Program-made: the position numbers and the translations under genes
Origin: Flavobacterium frigoritolerans
Lineage (GTDB): Bacteria > Bacteroidota > Bacteroidia > Flavobacteriales > Flavobacteriaceae
DNA length: 64,000 nt
Assembly (NCBI RefSeq): GCF_025847275.1
Contig: NZ_JAOZEV010000008.1
Span: forward strand, 62,001 to 126,000
Reading direction: 5' to 3'
The notes under the pieces: generated by a model
Databases searched by the model: none
Told to the model about the DNA's origin: nothing
Seen by the model: the letters and a program-made list of their open reading frames with translations, nothing else
Part shown: piece after piece, positions 35,384 to 44,416 of the stretch
Numbering within the stretch: position 1 is the first letter of the stretch
Layout of the letters: each line of letters opens with the position of its first letter

Positions 35384-35421
35384 AAAAAACCATTTTATTC
35401 ACAAAGTAAAATGGTTTTTTT
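35384..35421 (+). terminator. Intrinsic terminator after sodC
   Basis: AAAAAACCATTTTA (35384-35397) pairs with TAAAATGGTTTTTT (35407-35420) around a 9-nt loop, followed by more T. Confidence 0.85.
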
Positions 35422-35480
35422 ATTTTAATCAATCCCCAAATCATAAAAAAAGGATAGCTTTGTAGCTTCAAATTAAAGCA

Positions 35481-36686
35481 ATGATTAACCCTTCGGCAAC
35501 AGGTTGGATAGATAAATTTTTTAGTAAACAAAAGTTCCAAGAACAGGACGTTACTGAAACTAATAATTCTTTTTATCGAAAAGTTAGAGCGACAGGTTTT
35601 ATCTACGGCCATATAATTGCAATAGAAACTCCAACACCAATTAAAACAAAAGGTTGGTTTAAAACTGAAATTTCTAAAGTAGCTTTATTAAATACTTTAT
35701 TCGGTGTTTATTCTCTAACTAAAAACGATACTAATTCAGAACATTTCATTACCGAAGCTTTAGCTTTCTATAATCAAATGAATCCTGAAGGTTTCAATCT
35801 CTTCAAAATATTACTTCCAAAAAGTAGCGATTCTCTAACTTTAGAAAACATTATTGATGAACGTGTTCAGACGAACGACAGCATCATAAGTAAAAACTTT
35901 TCTCATTTAGTTACAAATGCGCTACTATTTATAGATGTTTTGGCTTTCCGCCAATATTTAATTCATGGATCAATTCCAGAGAAATATCTTAAAAAAATAG
36001 AAGAAACTGTTATGGGTATTGTCGCATTGGCTTTAAAAACAAAAACCAATAAATCGCAATATGATGATTTATTGATTAAACTTTTTGAGGCTTCGATACG
36101 TTATAGCAAATTTTCTAAAGTTACGGTTGCTACTTTAGAAACATTACAATTGCATCATTTCACAAATGAACTAGAAAGATATTATCTAATTGATATGGCT
36201 GGCATGGCTTTATGGAGCGATGGAGTTGTAGAAAACGAAGAAGCTTATTTTTTACATACACTAGCTGGTATCTTAAACGTATCAGATGATTTTGTAACAG
36301 AAAGTATCAAAAGCACCAACGCTTTTATAACAGAACACAAAAAAGAGATTCCGTATTTTAACTACTCGAATCCTGTAAAACATTTTTACGATCAAATGAC
36401 AATGGGGGTTATTACGCTTATAAAGCGCAATAAAAACCGACTAATAAAGGAAATCATACAAAGCAAAGAGTTAATGCTTCTCCTTGCCTATTCAACCCGT
36501 AGAGATCTGGATCCTAGCGAAAAGAAGAAAGTAAAAAAACAATTATTAGATATTTGCAAAACAATTCCATCATTAACAATATTCTTACTTCCAGGTGGAA
36601 GCTTGCTATTGCCAATACTAATTAAGTTCATCCCCACCTTATTGCCATCGGCATTTAATGAGAACTTAGATGATGAAAACGAATAA
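35481..36686 (+). CDS. LETM1-related biofilm-associated protein
   Basis: The 401-residue product is helical throughout. The tail resembles the end of a LETM1 ribosome-binding-like domain: LDPSEKKKVKKQLLDICKTI, then FLLPGGSLLLPILIKFIPTLLPSAF. The middle resembles TerB-like helical bundles (WSDGVVENEEAYFLHTLAGIL). Bacteroidota homologues are annotated as LETM1-related biofilm-associated proteins; mechanism is unknown. It lies alone, 60 nt past the sodC terminator, with its own terminator at the end. Confidence 0.8.
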   Translation: MINPSATGWIDKFFSKQKFQEQDVTETNNSFYRKVRATGFIYGHIIAIETPTPIKTKGWFKTEISKVALLNTLFGVYSLTKNDTNSEHFITEALAFYNQMNPEGFNLFKILLPKSSDSLTLENIIDERVQTNDSIISKNFSHLVTNALLFIDVLAFRQYLIHGSIPEKYLKKIEETVMGIVALALKTKTNKSQYDDLLIKLFEASIRYSKFSKVTVATLETLQLHHFTNELERYYLIDMAGMALWSDGVVENEEAYFLHTLAGILNVSDDFVTESIKSTNAFITEHKKEIPYFNYSNPVKHFYDQMTMGVITLIKRNKNRLIKEIIQSKELMLLLAYSTRRDLDPSEKKKVKKQLLDICKTIPSLTIFLLPGGSLLLPILIKFIPTLLPSAFNENLDDENE

Positions 36687-36689
36687 AAA

Positions 36690-36721
36690 CAAAAAAATCG
36701 CCTTAAAGGCGATTTTTTTTA
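36690..36721. terminator. Bidirectional terminator
   Basis: AAAAATCGCCTT and AAGGCGATTTTT form a short perfect stem flanked by A and T runs, shared by the LETM1-related gene and the convergent carbonic-anhydrase gene. Confidence 0.8.
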
Positions 36722-36722
36722 T

Positions 36723-37358
36723 TTACAATTTCAATTGATAAACTTCATCAAGCTCATCATTCGAACTAATATTTACATTTAGATCAGTTACAAATCCTGA
36801 ATTTAAACCATAAACCCAACCGTGTAACATCAAATCCTGACCGTTTTTCCATGCACCTTGCACAATTGAAGTTTTTGCTAAATTATAAACTTGTTCTTTA
36901 GCATTTACTTCTACAAAAGCATTAAAACGTTCTGTTTCATCTTCAATAGAATTTAAATATTTATCATGTAAACGGTATTCATCTTTAATATGACGAATCC
37001 AGTTATCAATGATTCCTACTGATTGATTCCCCATAGCAGCTTTTACACCACCACAACCGTAATGTCCACAAACAATAACGTGTTTAACTTTTAAAACATT
37101 CACAGCGTAATCCAAAACACTTAACATATTCATATCAGAGTGAACAACCATATTGGCAATATTTCTATGTACAAAAACTTCACCTGGTTTCGCTCCTATA
37201 ATTTCGTTTGCTGGAACACGACTATCTGAACAACCAATCCATAATAAAGGTGGCGTTTGTCCTTTGGCTAAATCTGCAAAATAATTAGGATCGATAGCTA
37301 ATGATTTTTCAACCCACTTTTTATTATTATCTAATATTTGTTTATAAAACTCTTTCAT
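36723..37358 (-). CDS. can: Beta-class carbonic anhydrase
   Basis: Zinc ligands of the beta class are in place: Cys43 and Asp45 with Arg47 (WIGCSDSRVPANE), His99 and Cys102 (VCGHYGCGGV). The 211 residues match the type with NIANMV and the GWVYGLNSG tail. It interconverts CO2 and bicarbonate in the cytoplasm. It follows a SulP-type transporter gene on the same strand by 120 nt; this pairing suggests that the transporter moves bicarbonate, or at least that the two work in inorganic-carbon handling. Confidence 0.95.
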   Translation of the reverse strand: MKEFYKQILDNNKKWVEKSLAIDPNYFADLAKGQTPPLLWIGCSDSRVPANEIIGAKPGEVFVHRNIANMVVHSDMNMLSVLDYAVNVLKVKHVIVCGHYGCGGVKAAMGNQSVGIIDNWIRHIKDEYRLHDKYLNSIEDETERFNAFVEVNAKEQVYNLAKTSIVQGAWKNGQDLMLHGWVYGLNSGFVTDLNVNISSNDELDEVYQLKL

Positions 37359-37478
37359 TTTTTATTTTTTTTATAACTGTCAATTCTAGTGTTTAGAGGA
37401 TTCTAAAAAGTCACTTGTAAAGTTACCAATTTTTAATCCTCGGTAAACACATCACTACAGCTTTATTTAACTATATTT

Positions 37479-39125
37479 TTAAAATTTTTCTTTTTCTGTT
37501 TTTTTAACCATTGCTCTTTTTGCGACATCATAATAATGTTCTATAGATACATGGTTCTGTAAATCGGGAGTATTTTCTAACTCGTAAGCTTTTTTAAATC
37601 CTTTAAGCTTCACCTTAATATTCTGATCAACAGCTCTAGTTTCTTTAAACTCTTTTATTAAATCAAGAATATCATGTGCAATATACACAGTATCATGTGC
37701 ATTGATAATTACTTTTGAATTTTCTGGAATCGAATTTAATGTAAGCTTAATTGCTGCTTTATTCAAGAAAGAAACTTCTTGAGCAAGATCGATATGAATT
37801 ACATCTCCATCTTCATACTCTTCTTTTTTGAAGCTATATGCTCTTTTTAAGTTACCTCTTAAAACAAAAATAACGCTAATTACAATTCCTAAAGCAACTC
37901 CTTTAAGTAAATCTGTTGCTACAACAAATACTAAAGTTGCAACAAAAGGGATGAATTGGTATTTTCCTTTTTCCCAAAAATGAACAAAGGTTGCTGGTTT
38001 AGCCAATTTATAACCTACCAATATTAATATAGTAGCCAAAGTAGCTAATGGAATTTTATTTAAAATTACTGGAATAGCCAATACACTTATCAATAATAAA
38101 ACACCATGGATAATTGCAGACATTTTTGATTTTGCTCCAGCATTATTATTTGCTGAAGATCTTACAACAACTGAAGTCATTGGTAAACCTCCTAAAAGTG
38201 AGCTTACAATATTTCCAATTCCTTGTGCTTTAAGCTCAACATTGGTATTTGTATATCGCTTTTGAACGTCCATTCTATCTGCAGCTTCAATACATAATAA
38301 TGTTTCGATAGAAGCTACAATTGCAATTGTCAAACCTACAACCCAAACCTGTGGATTAGTTATCCCTGCAAAATTAGGAGTTACGATGATTGCTTTAAAT
38401 TCATCAAATGATGTTGGAATTGGTAATGATACTAAATGCTCTTTACCAATAGCCAATGAGCTTCCTGATGAAATAAAAATTTCATTTATAATTATCCCAG
38501 CAACAACAGCAACAAGTGCACCTGGAATTAATTTAAGTTTTTGTAAAAAAGGAACTTTATCCCATGAAATTAATATCGCAAAAGAGATTAATGTAATGAT
38601 TACTGCTCCCATATGAATATGGTTGAAGATCTCAAACAAGGATGAAATTGAATTACTTCCATCACTTTCAACAAATGCTTGATCTCCTTCAAAATCAGCG
38701 TCGTATCCAAATGCATGTGGCAATTGTTTCAGAATAATAATAACTCCGATACCGGCCAACATTCCTTCAATTACATTGGTAGGAAAATAATTAGATATAC
38801 TACCCGCTTTTAAGAAACCTAATCCTAACTGGATAAGTCCAGCAATAAAAACAGCAGTTAAAAATATATCAAAAGCTCCTAAATCAGTAATTGCTGTAAG
38901 GATGATTGCTGTTAAACCAGCTGCAGGACCAGATACACTAATATGTGATTGACTCAAATAACCTACAACTATTCCTCCAATGATTCCTGAAATAATTCCA
39001 GAAAATAACGGAGCTCCGGAGGCCATTGCGATACCTAAACACAACGGAAGAGCCACTAAAAACACTACTAAACCTGAAGCAAAATCAGATTTAAGGTTGG
39101 CAAAAAGATTTACTTTTCTTTTCAT
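37479..39125 (-). CDS. SulP-family anion transporter with STAS domain
   Basis: About 11 transmembrane segments fill residues 10-430, with family features SGLVVFLVALPLCLGIAMA and QSHISVSGPAAGLTA. A cytoplasmic STAS-like domain follows (VIHIDLAQEVSFLNKAAIKL, then IINAHDTVYI). SulP carriers move sulfate, bicarbonate or other anions. The downstream carbonic anhydrase favours bicarbonate, but substrate residues cannot be decided by inspection. The N-terminus (MKRKVNLFANLKSDFASG) is typical of flavobacterial members. Confidence 0.92.
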   Translation of the reverse strand: MKRKVNLFANLKSDFASGLVVFLVALPLCLGIAMASGAPLFSGIISGIIGGIVVGYLSQSHISVSGPAAGLTAIILTAITDLGAFDIFLTAVFIAGLIQLGLGFLKAGSISNYFPTNVIEGMLAGIGVIIILKQLPHAFGYDADFEGDQAFVESDGSNSISSLFEIFNHIHMGAVIITLISFAILISWDKVPFLQKLKLIPGALVAVVAGIIINEIFISSGSSLAIGKEHLVSLPIPTSFDEFKAIIVTPNFAGITNPQVWVVGLTIAIVASIETLLCIEAADRMDVQKRYTNTNVELKAQGIGNIVSSLLGGLPMTSVVVRSSANNNAGAKSKMSAIIHGVLLLISVLAIPVILNKIPLATLATILILVGYKLAKPATFVHFWEKGKYQFIPFVATLVFVVATDLLKGVALGIVISVIFVLRGNLKRAYSFKKEEYEDGDVIHIDLAQEVSFLNKAAIKLTLNSIPENSKVIINAHDTVYIAHDILDLIKEFKETRAVDQNIKVKLKGFKKAYELENTPDLQNHVSIEHYYDVAKRAMVKKTEKEKF

Positions 39126-39208
39126 AATACAATAGTAAAAAATGTTCGTAAAATATCTACTGTACTACTTAAATACAATAAACGTTTAAAAATATATAAC
39201 TGGATGTA

Positions 39209-39493
39209 CTATGCGAAATTAGGCGGCGGTGCAAAAATGCTCGCAGAAATCTTATCATGTTTCGATAATTTTTCTGACAATATAAGATTTGATTTGTCAA
39301 ACATAGGTAAAACAAACTCACCATGAAATACAGGATGATACACATAAACTTTGACTTCTTTATGTGAATGTTCTTCTTCTGAAAAACTATAAAATGCAGA
39401 CACATCGCATGTTTTCTCAATCATCGTCACAATCGGTGGCGTCGATAAGAAAGCAATAAATATGAATAATAATATGGCTGCAATTTTTTTCAT
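39209..39493 (-). CDS. Small membrane-anchored hypothetical protein
   Basis: Ninety-four residues: an N-terminal membrane helix or signal (KKIAAILLFIFIAFLSTPP), one Cys, a His/Glu-rich patch (SEEEHSHKE) and a Pro-rich end (IFAPPPNFA). The His patch could bind metal but nothing proves it. It lies 84 nt upstream of the SulP gene on the same strand and may be co-transcribed. It is not a recognised family. Confidence 0.65.
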   Translation of the reverse strand: MKKIAAILLFIFIAFLSTPPIVTMIEKTCDVSAFYSFSEEEHSHKEVKVYVYHPVFHGEFVLPMFDKSNLILSEKLSKHDKISASIFAPPPNFA

Positions 39494-39571
39494 TAGTGCA
39501 AAAATAGAGCTAAACTGATAAAATCAAAACACTAAGTTGAAAATTTTAAACAAATTTAACATTAACAAAAA

Positions 39572-39607
39572 AAAACCAGAACAGCTATTTAGTGCTATTC
39601 TGGTCTT
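39572..39607 (-). terminator. Intrinsic terminator after dps
   Basis: ACCAGAA (39575-39581) pairs with TTCTGGT (39598-39604), with further CAGCT/AGTGCT pairing inside and a long T-run on the minus strand past the stem. Confidence 0.8.
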
Positions 39608-39622
39608 TTTGTTATCCTAATT

Positions 39623-40102
39623 TTACAAATCTTCTTCTAACCATGCTCTCATCATCCAAATTGTTTTTTCCTGTTCGGAAATAAAATCGCTCATCATCGA
39701 ATTTGTCCCTTCGTCATTGATTTCATCCGATTGTTTTAAAATTTCTCTTTCAATCTTCAGTAAATCAGTTAATGAGCTTACAATTAGATGAACTGCTTTT
39801 TCATCATTCGAAATATTTTTTCCAACTACTATTTTATTATTTTTAATATAATCTTCGAAAGTATGTAATGGTGTACCTCCTATTGTAAGAACTCTTTCGG
39901 CGATTAAATCTATTTTTACTTGAGCATCTGTATATAATTCTTCAAACTTCACATGTAAATCAAAAAAACGTTTTCCGCGAATATTCCAGTGAATTCCTCG
40001 CAAGTTTTGATAATAAACTTGAAAATTTGATAGTAAGACATTTAATTCTTTAACAATTAATTCTGACTCTTTTACTGGCAATCCTAAAATATTAGTTTTC
40101 AT
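39623..40102 (-). CDS. dps: Dps-family ferritin-like DNA-binding protein
   Basis: A 159-residue four-helix ferritin-like protein. The Dps ferroxidase site, shared between subunits, is seen as HWNIRGKRFFDLHVKFEELY and the following DxxAE-type segment (IDLIAERVLTIGG). Dps dodecamers oxidise Fe(II) with peroxide and shield DNA. The gene is divergent from the OxyR-type gene, with an 110-nt gap, consistent with peroxide-induced control. The terminator follows the stop. Confidence 0.93.
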   Translation of the reverse strand: MKTNILGLPVKESELIVKELNVLLSNFQVYYQNLRGIHWNIRGKRFFDLHVKFEELYTDAQVKIDLIAERVLTIGGTPLHTFEDYIKNNKIVVGKNISNDEKAVHLIVSSLTDLLKIEREILKQSDEINDEGTNSMMSDFISEQEKTIWMMRAWLEEDL

Positions 40103-40183
40103 ATGTATTAATTTTATATTTCTAATAATTGTAAATTTAAAATAACTTTTTCGAAAATGCTATAAAAAAAAATTATATTTTCT

Positions 40184-40191
40184 TATTTTTG
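40184..40191 (+). promoter_or_regulatory. -7 box of oxyR
   Basis: TATTTTTG fits TAnnTTTG and lies 21 nt before the ATG at 40213; it overlaps an upstream candidate start at 40189, supporting the later start. Confidence 0.55.
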
Positions 40192-40212
40192 CATCAGAAA
40201 ATACTATTAGAA

Positions 40213-41154
40213 ATGACTATAACTCAACTACAATATGTTTTAGCTGTTGCTGAACACAAAAATTTTACTCTAGCTGCCGAAAAATGCTTCGTTACTCAGC
40301 CTACACTTAGTATGCAAATACAAAAAATAGAAGAAGAACTTAGTATATTAATATTTGACAGAAGTAAAAAGCCAATCCAACTTACCGAAATTGGACAAAA
40401 GATCGTAAATCAGGCAAAAAACATTGTTAATGAAGCCGACAGAATAAAAGACATAGTAGAACAACAAAAAGGTTTTATTGGAGGAGAATTTAAGTTAGGA
40501 ATCATTCCAACTGTTATGCCTACCCTTTTACCAATGTTCTTAAATAATTTTATCAAGAAATATCCAAAAGTTAAACTATTAATTGAGGAGCTTAACACGG
40601 ATGAAATTATAACCAAATTAAAAAACGGGCATCTTGATGCTGCGATTGCAGTAACCCCATTAGAAGATGAAAAAATAAAAGAAATCGTTCTTTATTTTGA
40701 ACCTTTTGTTGCTTATATACCTGAACAGCATTCTATTTTTCAAAAGGAAGAAATTGAAGTGTCGGATTTAAATATCAATGAAATTTTACTGCTACAAGAC
40801 GGACATTGTTTTAGAGATGGTATTTTAAATCTTTGCAAAAATGGTACAGATGTAGAGCCCAATGCTTTCCAGATACAAAGCGGAAGTTTTGAAACACTTA
40901 TAAAATTAGCCGACGAAGGCTTAGGCACAACATTATTGCCTTATTTGCATACATTAGATTTAAAAGAAACAGATAAATCAAAGCTTCGCCACTTTAAGGA
41001 ACCTAAACCTGCCAGAGAGGTAAGTTTAATATACCCGAAAAGCGAATTAAAAATTCAAATCATCGATGCCTTACGAAGTACGATTGCCGGTGTTGTAAAA
41101 GGAGCTATTGTTTTTCAAAATGTTCAGATAATAAGTCCAATACAAAAGAAATAA
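40213..41154 (+). CDS. oxyR: OxyR-type LysR regulator
   Basis: The N-terminal winged HTH is LysR type (QLQYVLAVAEHKNFTLAAEKC ending at 25). With the start at 40213 the two sensor cysteines fall at 199 and 208 within LLLQDGHCFRDGILNLC, the same positions and spacing as E. coli OxyR, whose disulfide forms on hydrogen peroxide exposure. It should activate antioxidant genes, with divergent dps the obvious target. An upstream in-frame ATG-like start at 40189 lies on the TATTTTTG promoter box and is rejected. Confidence 0.93.
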   Translation: MTITQLQYVLAVAEHKNFTLAAEKCFVTQPTLSMQIQKIEEELSILIFDRSKKPIQLTEIGQKIVNQAKNIVNEADRIKDIVEQQKGFIGGEFKLGIIPTVMPTLLPMFLNNFIKKYPKVKLLIEELNTDEIITKLKNGHLDAAIAVTPLEDEKIKEIVLYFEPFVAYIPEQHSIFQKEEIEVSDLNINEILLLQDGHCFRDGILNLCKNGTDVEPNAFQIQSGSFETLIKLADEGLGTTLLPYLHTLDLKETDKSKLRHFKEPKPAREVSLIYPKSELKIQIIDALRSTIAGVVKGAIVFQNVQIISPIQKK

Positions 41155-41184
41155 AAAAAGGAACCTAATTAGGTTCCTTTTTTA
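41152..41184. terminator. Bidirectional terminator after oxyR
   Basis: AAAAAAAGGAACCTA and TAGGTTCCTTTTTT are joined by AT, a near-perfect palindrome between oxyR and the convergent small gene. Confidence 0.85.
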
Positions 41185-41189
41185 TATAT

Positions 41190-41387
41190 CTATATTTTAA
41201 CAATTAGTAGACATTCTTTTAATTCGGGCTTTCCGATTGTAAACTTTAATAACCACTCTTCCAATTGTTCCATTTCGTATGGTAATAGTGTTTTGATAGC
41301 TTTCTCTAATTCTTTTAAGAAAAGTACCGGGTTGAAACTTACTCTTTCGAGTATTGATTTCGTGTAATCAAACATTACTTTAGACAT
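41190..41387 (-). CDS. Small conserved hypothetical protein
   Basis: Sixty-five residues, helical (SKVMFDYTKSILERVSFNP, then KTLLPYEMEQLEEWLLKF). A bidirectional terminator abuts its stop, which supports it being real. No domain is recognised; it has no signal peptide or membrane helix. Confidence 0.7.
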   Translation of the reverse strand: MSKVMFDYTKSILERVSFNPVLFLKELEKAIKTLLPYEMEQLEEWLLKFTIGKPELKECLLIVKI

Positions 41388-41553
41388 AATAAATTAAGAT
41401 TATGGGGTTATCTCTTTATTTTTAACTCGCCGTAAAAATAAGCAATTTACAATCAAGTGTTCCTGTTTTAACTTATTTTTTTGTTTTATTATTTACGAAT
41501 ACGTTTCCTTAAATGCACATATAGCAATTTAAAATAAATCTAAATAGCGTGAT

Positions 41554-42219
41554 TTACACTACTTTACGAGCTCTAAACATCTCTCTTTTTCCTGGAGGCC
41601 CTGCAAGTTTCTCAACCTTAAATCCAACCTCAATCATGCTTCTTTTAACAACTCCCCGAGCAGCATAAGTTACAAGAACACCATTTGGCTTTAAAGCAGC
41701 ATACATTCTTCTGAATATATCGGTACTCCAAAGCTCAGGTTGCACCTGATATCCAAAAGCATCAAAATAAATCAAATCAAAAGTTTCAACATCATCAATT
41801 TCCTGAAAAAATTGTTTTCTTTTAGTCAAGGTAAATAAATCAGTAATACTAATTGCTTCATCCCAATTACTTTCATGCATTATATTAAATACGTTCTCAT
41901 GTTCGTCTGCTCCCAATTCGGCAACATAATTCATCATAAGAACCTCGTTGGCAGCGACAGGATACGCCTCTACTCCAACATAATTTATGTGCTGTTGTTT
42001 CTTATTGGCTTCTAAAAAAGTAATAAAAGCATTCAATCCAGTTCCAAAGCCAATTTCTAATACAGAAATAGGACTTTCAGTAAATAATGAAAATCCGTTT
42101 TTTATGAAGACATGCTTTGCCTCCTGAATTGCTCCATGTTTAGAATGATAACATTCGCCCCATTCTTCCAAATGAATTGTAGTTGAGCCATCTAGAGTTT
42201 GAATTATTTCTCTTTTCAC
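41554..42219 (-). CDS. mnmD: tRNA mnm5s2U34 methyltransferase, MnmD type
   Basis: A 221-residue SAM-dependent methyltransferase corresponding to the methylase half of MnmC. The SAM motif is VLEIGFGTGLNAFITF; DLIYFDAFGYQVQPELWS and TYAARGVVKRSMIEVGF follow, and the C-terminal GPPGKREMFRA is diagnostic of this family. It completes the 5-methylaminomethyl-2-thiouridine modification at the tRNA wobble base. The FAD oxidase domain found in gamma-proteobacterial MnmC is absent, as in many bacteria with stand-alone MnmD. Confidence 0.93.
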   Translation of the reverse strand: MKREIIQTLDGSTTIHLEEWGECYHSKHGAIQEAKHVFIKNGFSLFTESPISVLEIGFGTGLNAFITFLEANKKQQHINYVGVEAYPVAANEVLMMNYVAELGADEHENVFNIMHESNWDEAISITDLFTLTKRKQFFQEIDDVETFDLIYFDAFGYQVQPELWSTDIFRRMYAALKPNGVLVTYAARGVVKRSMIEVGFKVEKLAGPPGKREMFRARKVV

Positions 42220-42427
42220 AATTTATAAATCCGTTTAATGATATTTTTGTCTTATTTAGAAGTCAAATTTAATCAAAACAAATGCGTAAAGCCTTAAAAA
42301 ACTGTAGTTTTTTCATAAATTTCATATAAAATCAAGCTGTTTTTTTAACTTTTTTAGAAAATAAATAAATCACAGTCAAACGCCATAATTAATATCATTT
42401 TAGCAGTCAATTTATATATATATTACT

Positions 42428-42435
42428 TAATTTTG
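42428..42435 (+). promoter_or_regulatory. -7 box of ilvE
   Basis: TAATTTTG matches TAnnTTTG, about 89 nt upstream of the ATG at 42524. The rest of 42220-42523 shows no gene. Confidence 0.5.
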
Positions 42436-42523
42436 CAATTAATAAAATTTATTTCACATCTTTTCAATGTTTTAGATTACAATCTTGAACAATGAATATA
42501 GTTCACAAAAACCATACTTTATC

Positions 42524-43591
42524 ATGAGTACAACTCAATCAAACAAAATTGAAATCGTTAAAGCAACTTCATCAAAAATAAATGATGTAGACTTTGATAA
42601 CTTAAGCTTTGGTGCTGTATTTACAGACCATTTATTCGAATGTGATTTTAAAAATGGAGAATGGCAAACACCTGTCATTAAGCCTTACGCTCCAATTTTA
42701 ATGGATCCGTCTTCAAAAGTCTTTCATTATGGACAAGCAATTTTTGAAGGAATGAAAGCTTATAAAGATGATAAAGATGCCATTTGGCTTTTTAGACCTG
42801 AAGAAAACCACAAACGTTTTAACGCTTCTGCAGTAAGAATGGCGATGCCAGAAATTCCTGAAGCTATTTTTCTAGATGGATTAAACGAATTATTAAAATT
42901 AGACGCAGAATGGGTTAAAAGAGGAAACGGAAGCAGTATGTATATCCGTCCGTTTATGATTGCAACTGGCGCCGGTGTTGTTGCAAACCCTTCTGATGAA
43001 TATAAATTTATGATTTTGCTTTCACCTGCAAAATCATACTATGCAGGAGAAGTAAAAGTTATTATTGCTGAGCACTATAGTAGAGCTGCAAATGGTGGTA
43101 TCGGAGCTGCAAAAGCTGCTGGTAACTATGGCGCACAATTTTACCCAACAAATTTGGCAAATAAAGACGGATTCCAACAAGTAATCTGGACTGATGATGC
43201 AACACATACCAAACTTGAAGAAGCTGGTACAATGAATGTATTTTTCAGAATTAACGACACATTATTAACTGCACCAACAAGCGAAAGAATTCTAGACGGA
43301 ATTACTCGTAAAAGTTTATTAGCGATTGCAGAAAAAGAAGGTTTAAAAACTGAAGTTCGTTCAGTATTAGCTTCTGAATTAGTTGAAGCTGCTAAAGATG
43401 GATCATTAAAAGAAATTTTTGGTGCTGGTACTGCTGCAGTAGTAAGTGTTATTAAAGGATTCTCATACAAAGATGAATATTACGAATTACCTAAAGCAGC
43501 TAATTCTTACGCTTCTCTTTTAAAAGAAAAATTAACAGGCATACAAAACAAACTAGAGGAAGATACTTTTGGTTGGACTGTAAAAGTTTAG
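42524..43591 (+). CDS. ilvE: Branched-chain amino-acid aminotransferase
   Basis: A PLP fold-type IV aminotransferase of 355 residues. Features include YGQAIFEGMKAYK, YIRPFMIATG, the PLP-lysine region AAGNYGAQFYPTNLA-like (about 205-220), EAGTMNVFF and GITRKSLLAIA. It interconverts branched-chain amino acids and their 2-oxo acids. I chose the ATG at 42524 (MSTTQSNKIE), because the upstream in-frame ATG adds 13 atypical residues. It is monocistronic and ends at a strong terminator. Confidence 0.94.
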   Translation: MSTTQSNKIEIVKATSSKINDVDFDNLSFGAVFTDHLFECDFKNGEWQTPVIKPYAPILMDPSSKVFHYGQAIFEGMKAYKDDKDAIWLFRPEENHKRFNASAVRMAMPEIPEAIFLDGLNELLKLDAEWVKRGNGSSMYIRPFMIATGAGVVANPSDEYKFMILLSPAKSYYAGEVKVIIAEHYSRAANGGIGAAKAAGNYGAQFYPTNLANKDGFQQVIWTDDATHTKLEEAGTMNVFFRINDTLLTAPTSERILDGITRKSLLAIAEKEGLKTEVRSVLASELVEAAKDGSLKEIFGAGTAAVVSVIKGFSYKDEYYELPKAANSYASLLKEKLTGIQNKLEEDTFGWTVKV

Positions 43592-43614
43592 TTTTTAGTC
43601 TCAATATTCAATAT

Positions 43615-43650
43615 AAAAAAAGTGGTTTTCAATGAAAACCACTTTTTTTA
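43615..43650. terminator. Bidirectional terminator after ilvE
   Basis: AAAAAAAGTGGTTTTC (43615-43630) pairs perfectly with GAAAACCACTTTTTTT (43634-43649) over a 3-nt loop, flanked by A and T runs. Confidence 0.9.
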
Positions 43651-43698
43651 TATCTTATTTTTTAGTTAAGCCCTATAAACTGAGACTGAAACTGAAAA

Positions 43699-44082
43699 CT
43701 ATTTTAATATTTTAGAAAAATCAGGTTTAAAATAATTTGGCCCTTTCATCACTTTTCCATCTTCACGATATATCGGCTGCCCATCTTCACCTAGCTTACT
43801 CATATTACTTTGTTGGATTTCATCAAAAACAGCTTCAATTTTTCCTTGTAAACCATGTTCGATAATTGTTCCGCATAAAATATACATCATATCACCAAGC
43901 GCATCAGCAATCTCTACTAAATCATTATTTTTAACAGCCTCAAGATATTCTTCATTTTCTTCTTTCATCAAATTGTAACGAAGTATATTTTTTATCTCTC
44001 CCAAATCTGCAATTGGTGATTCGCTGTGTCCAATTTTAAAAGCAGTATGAAATTCCTTCACTGCATCAATCTGTTTTTGCAT
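43699..44082 (-). CDS. MazG-like nucleoside triphosphate pyrophosphohydrolase
   Basis: A 127-residue all-alpha NTP pyrophosphatase. The metal-binding motif is MKEENEEYLEAV, with LVEIADALGDMMYILCGT supplying the EX2DX-type partner (Glu, Asp). Such proteins hydrolyse (d)NTPs, often damaged ones, to monophosphates. The substrate is undetermined. It is convergent with ilvE. Confidence 0.88.
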   Translation of the reverse strand: MQKQIDAVKEFHTAFKIGHSESPIADLGEIKNILRYNLMKEENEEYLEAVKNNDLVEIADALGDMMYILCGTIIEHGLQGKIEAVFDEIQQSNMSKLGEDGQPIYREDGKVMKGPNYFKPDFSKILK

Positions 44083-44164
44083 AATTATATTTGATTAAAT
44101 GATATACTAAATTAACAACTATTCTTAAACTATTGCCTAAATTTGCCACAAAAAATTTAAACTT

Positions 44165-44353
44165 ATGTTTAGTCAAGGACAATTAATATTTGCATTGTGT
44201 TTTTTTATCGCTTTTGTTATCGCAATGATATTTGCCTATAGAAAAGATGTAGGCCTTCACAAAATATTCTACAAAGGAAATTATAAGGTTTTGCTCGTTT
44301 TCATAGCATTTATCATTATTTTATTTCTGATAAAAATATTCTTCAAACGATAA
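44165..44353 (+). CDS. Small two-helix membrane protein
   Basis: Sixty-two residues with two transmembrane helices (FALCFFIAFVIAMIFAY; VLLVFIAFIIILFLIKIFF) joined by a basic loop (RKDVGLHKIFYKGNYK). It has a clean hairpin terminator after the stop and lies divergent from mazG-like. The family is unnamed; the function is unknown. Confidence 0.75.
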   Translation: MFSQGQLIFALCFFIAFVIAMIFAYRKDVGLHKIFYKGNYKVLLVFIAFIIILFLIKIFFKR

Positions 44354-44365
44354 TCTATTTCATAA

Positions 44366-44396
44366 AAAATGCCCGCTAAACTAGCGGGCATTTTCA
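44366..44396. terminator. Intrinsic terminator
   Basis: AAATGCCCGCTA (44367-44378) pairs with TAGCGGGCATTT (44382-44393), 3-nt loop; shared by the small membrane gene and the convergent peptidase gene. Confidence 0.88.
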
Positions 44397-44416
44397 TTAT
44401 TAGTAGCTATTACTTA

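Noticed and set aside
39169..39420. 83-codon minus-strand frame overlapping the small His-rich gene
   Set aside because: It lies in another frame of the 39209-39493 gene, which has a plausible signal/membrane segment and start.
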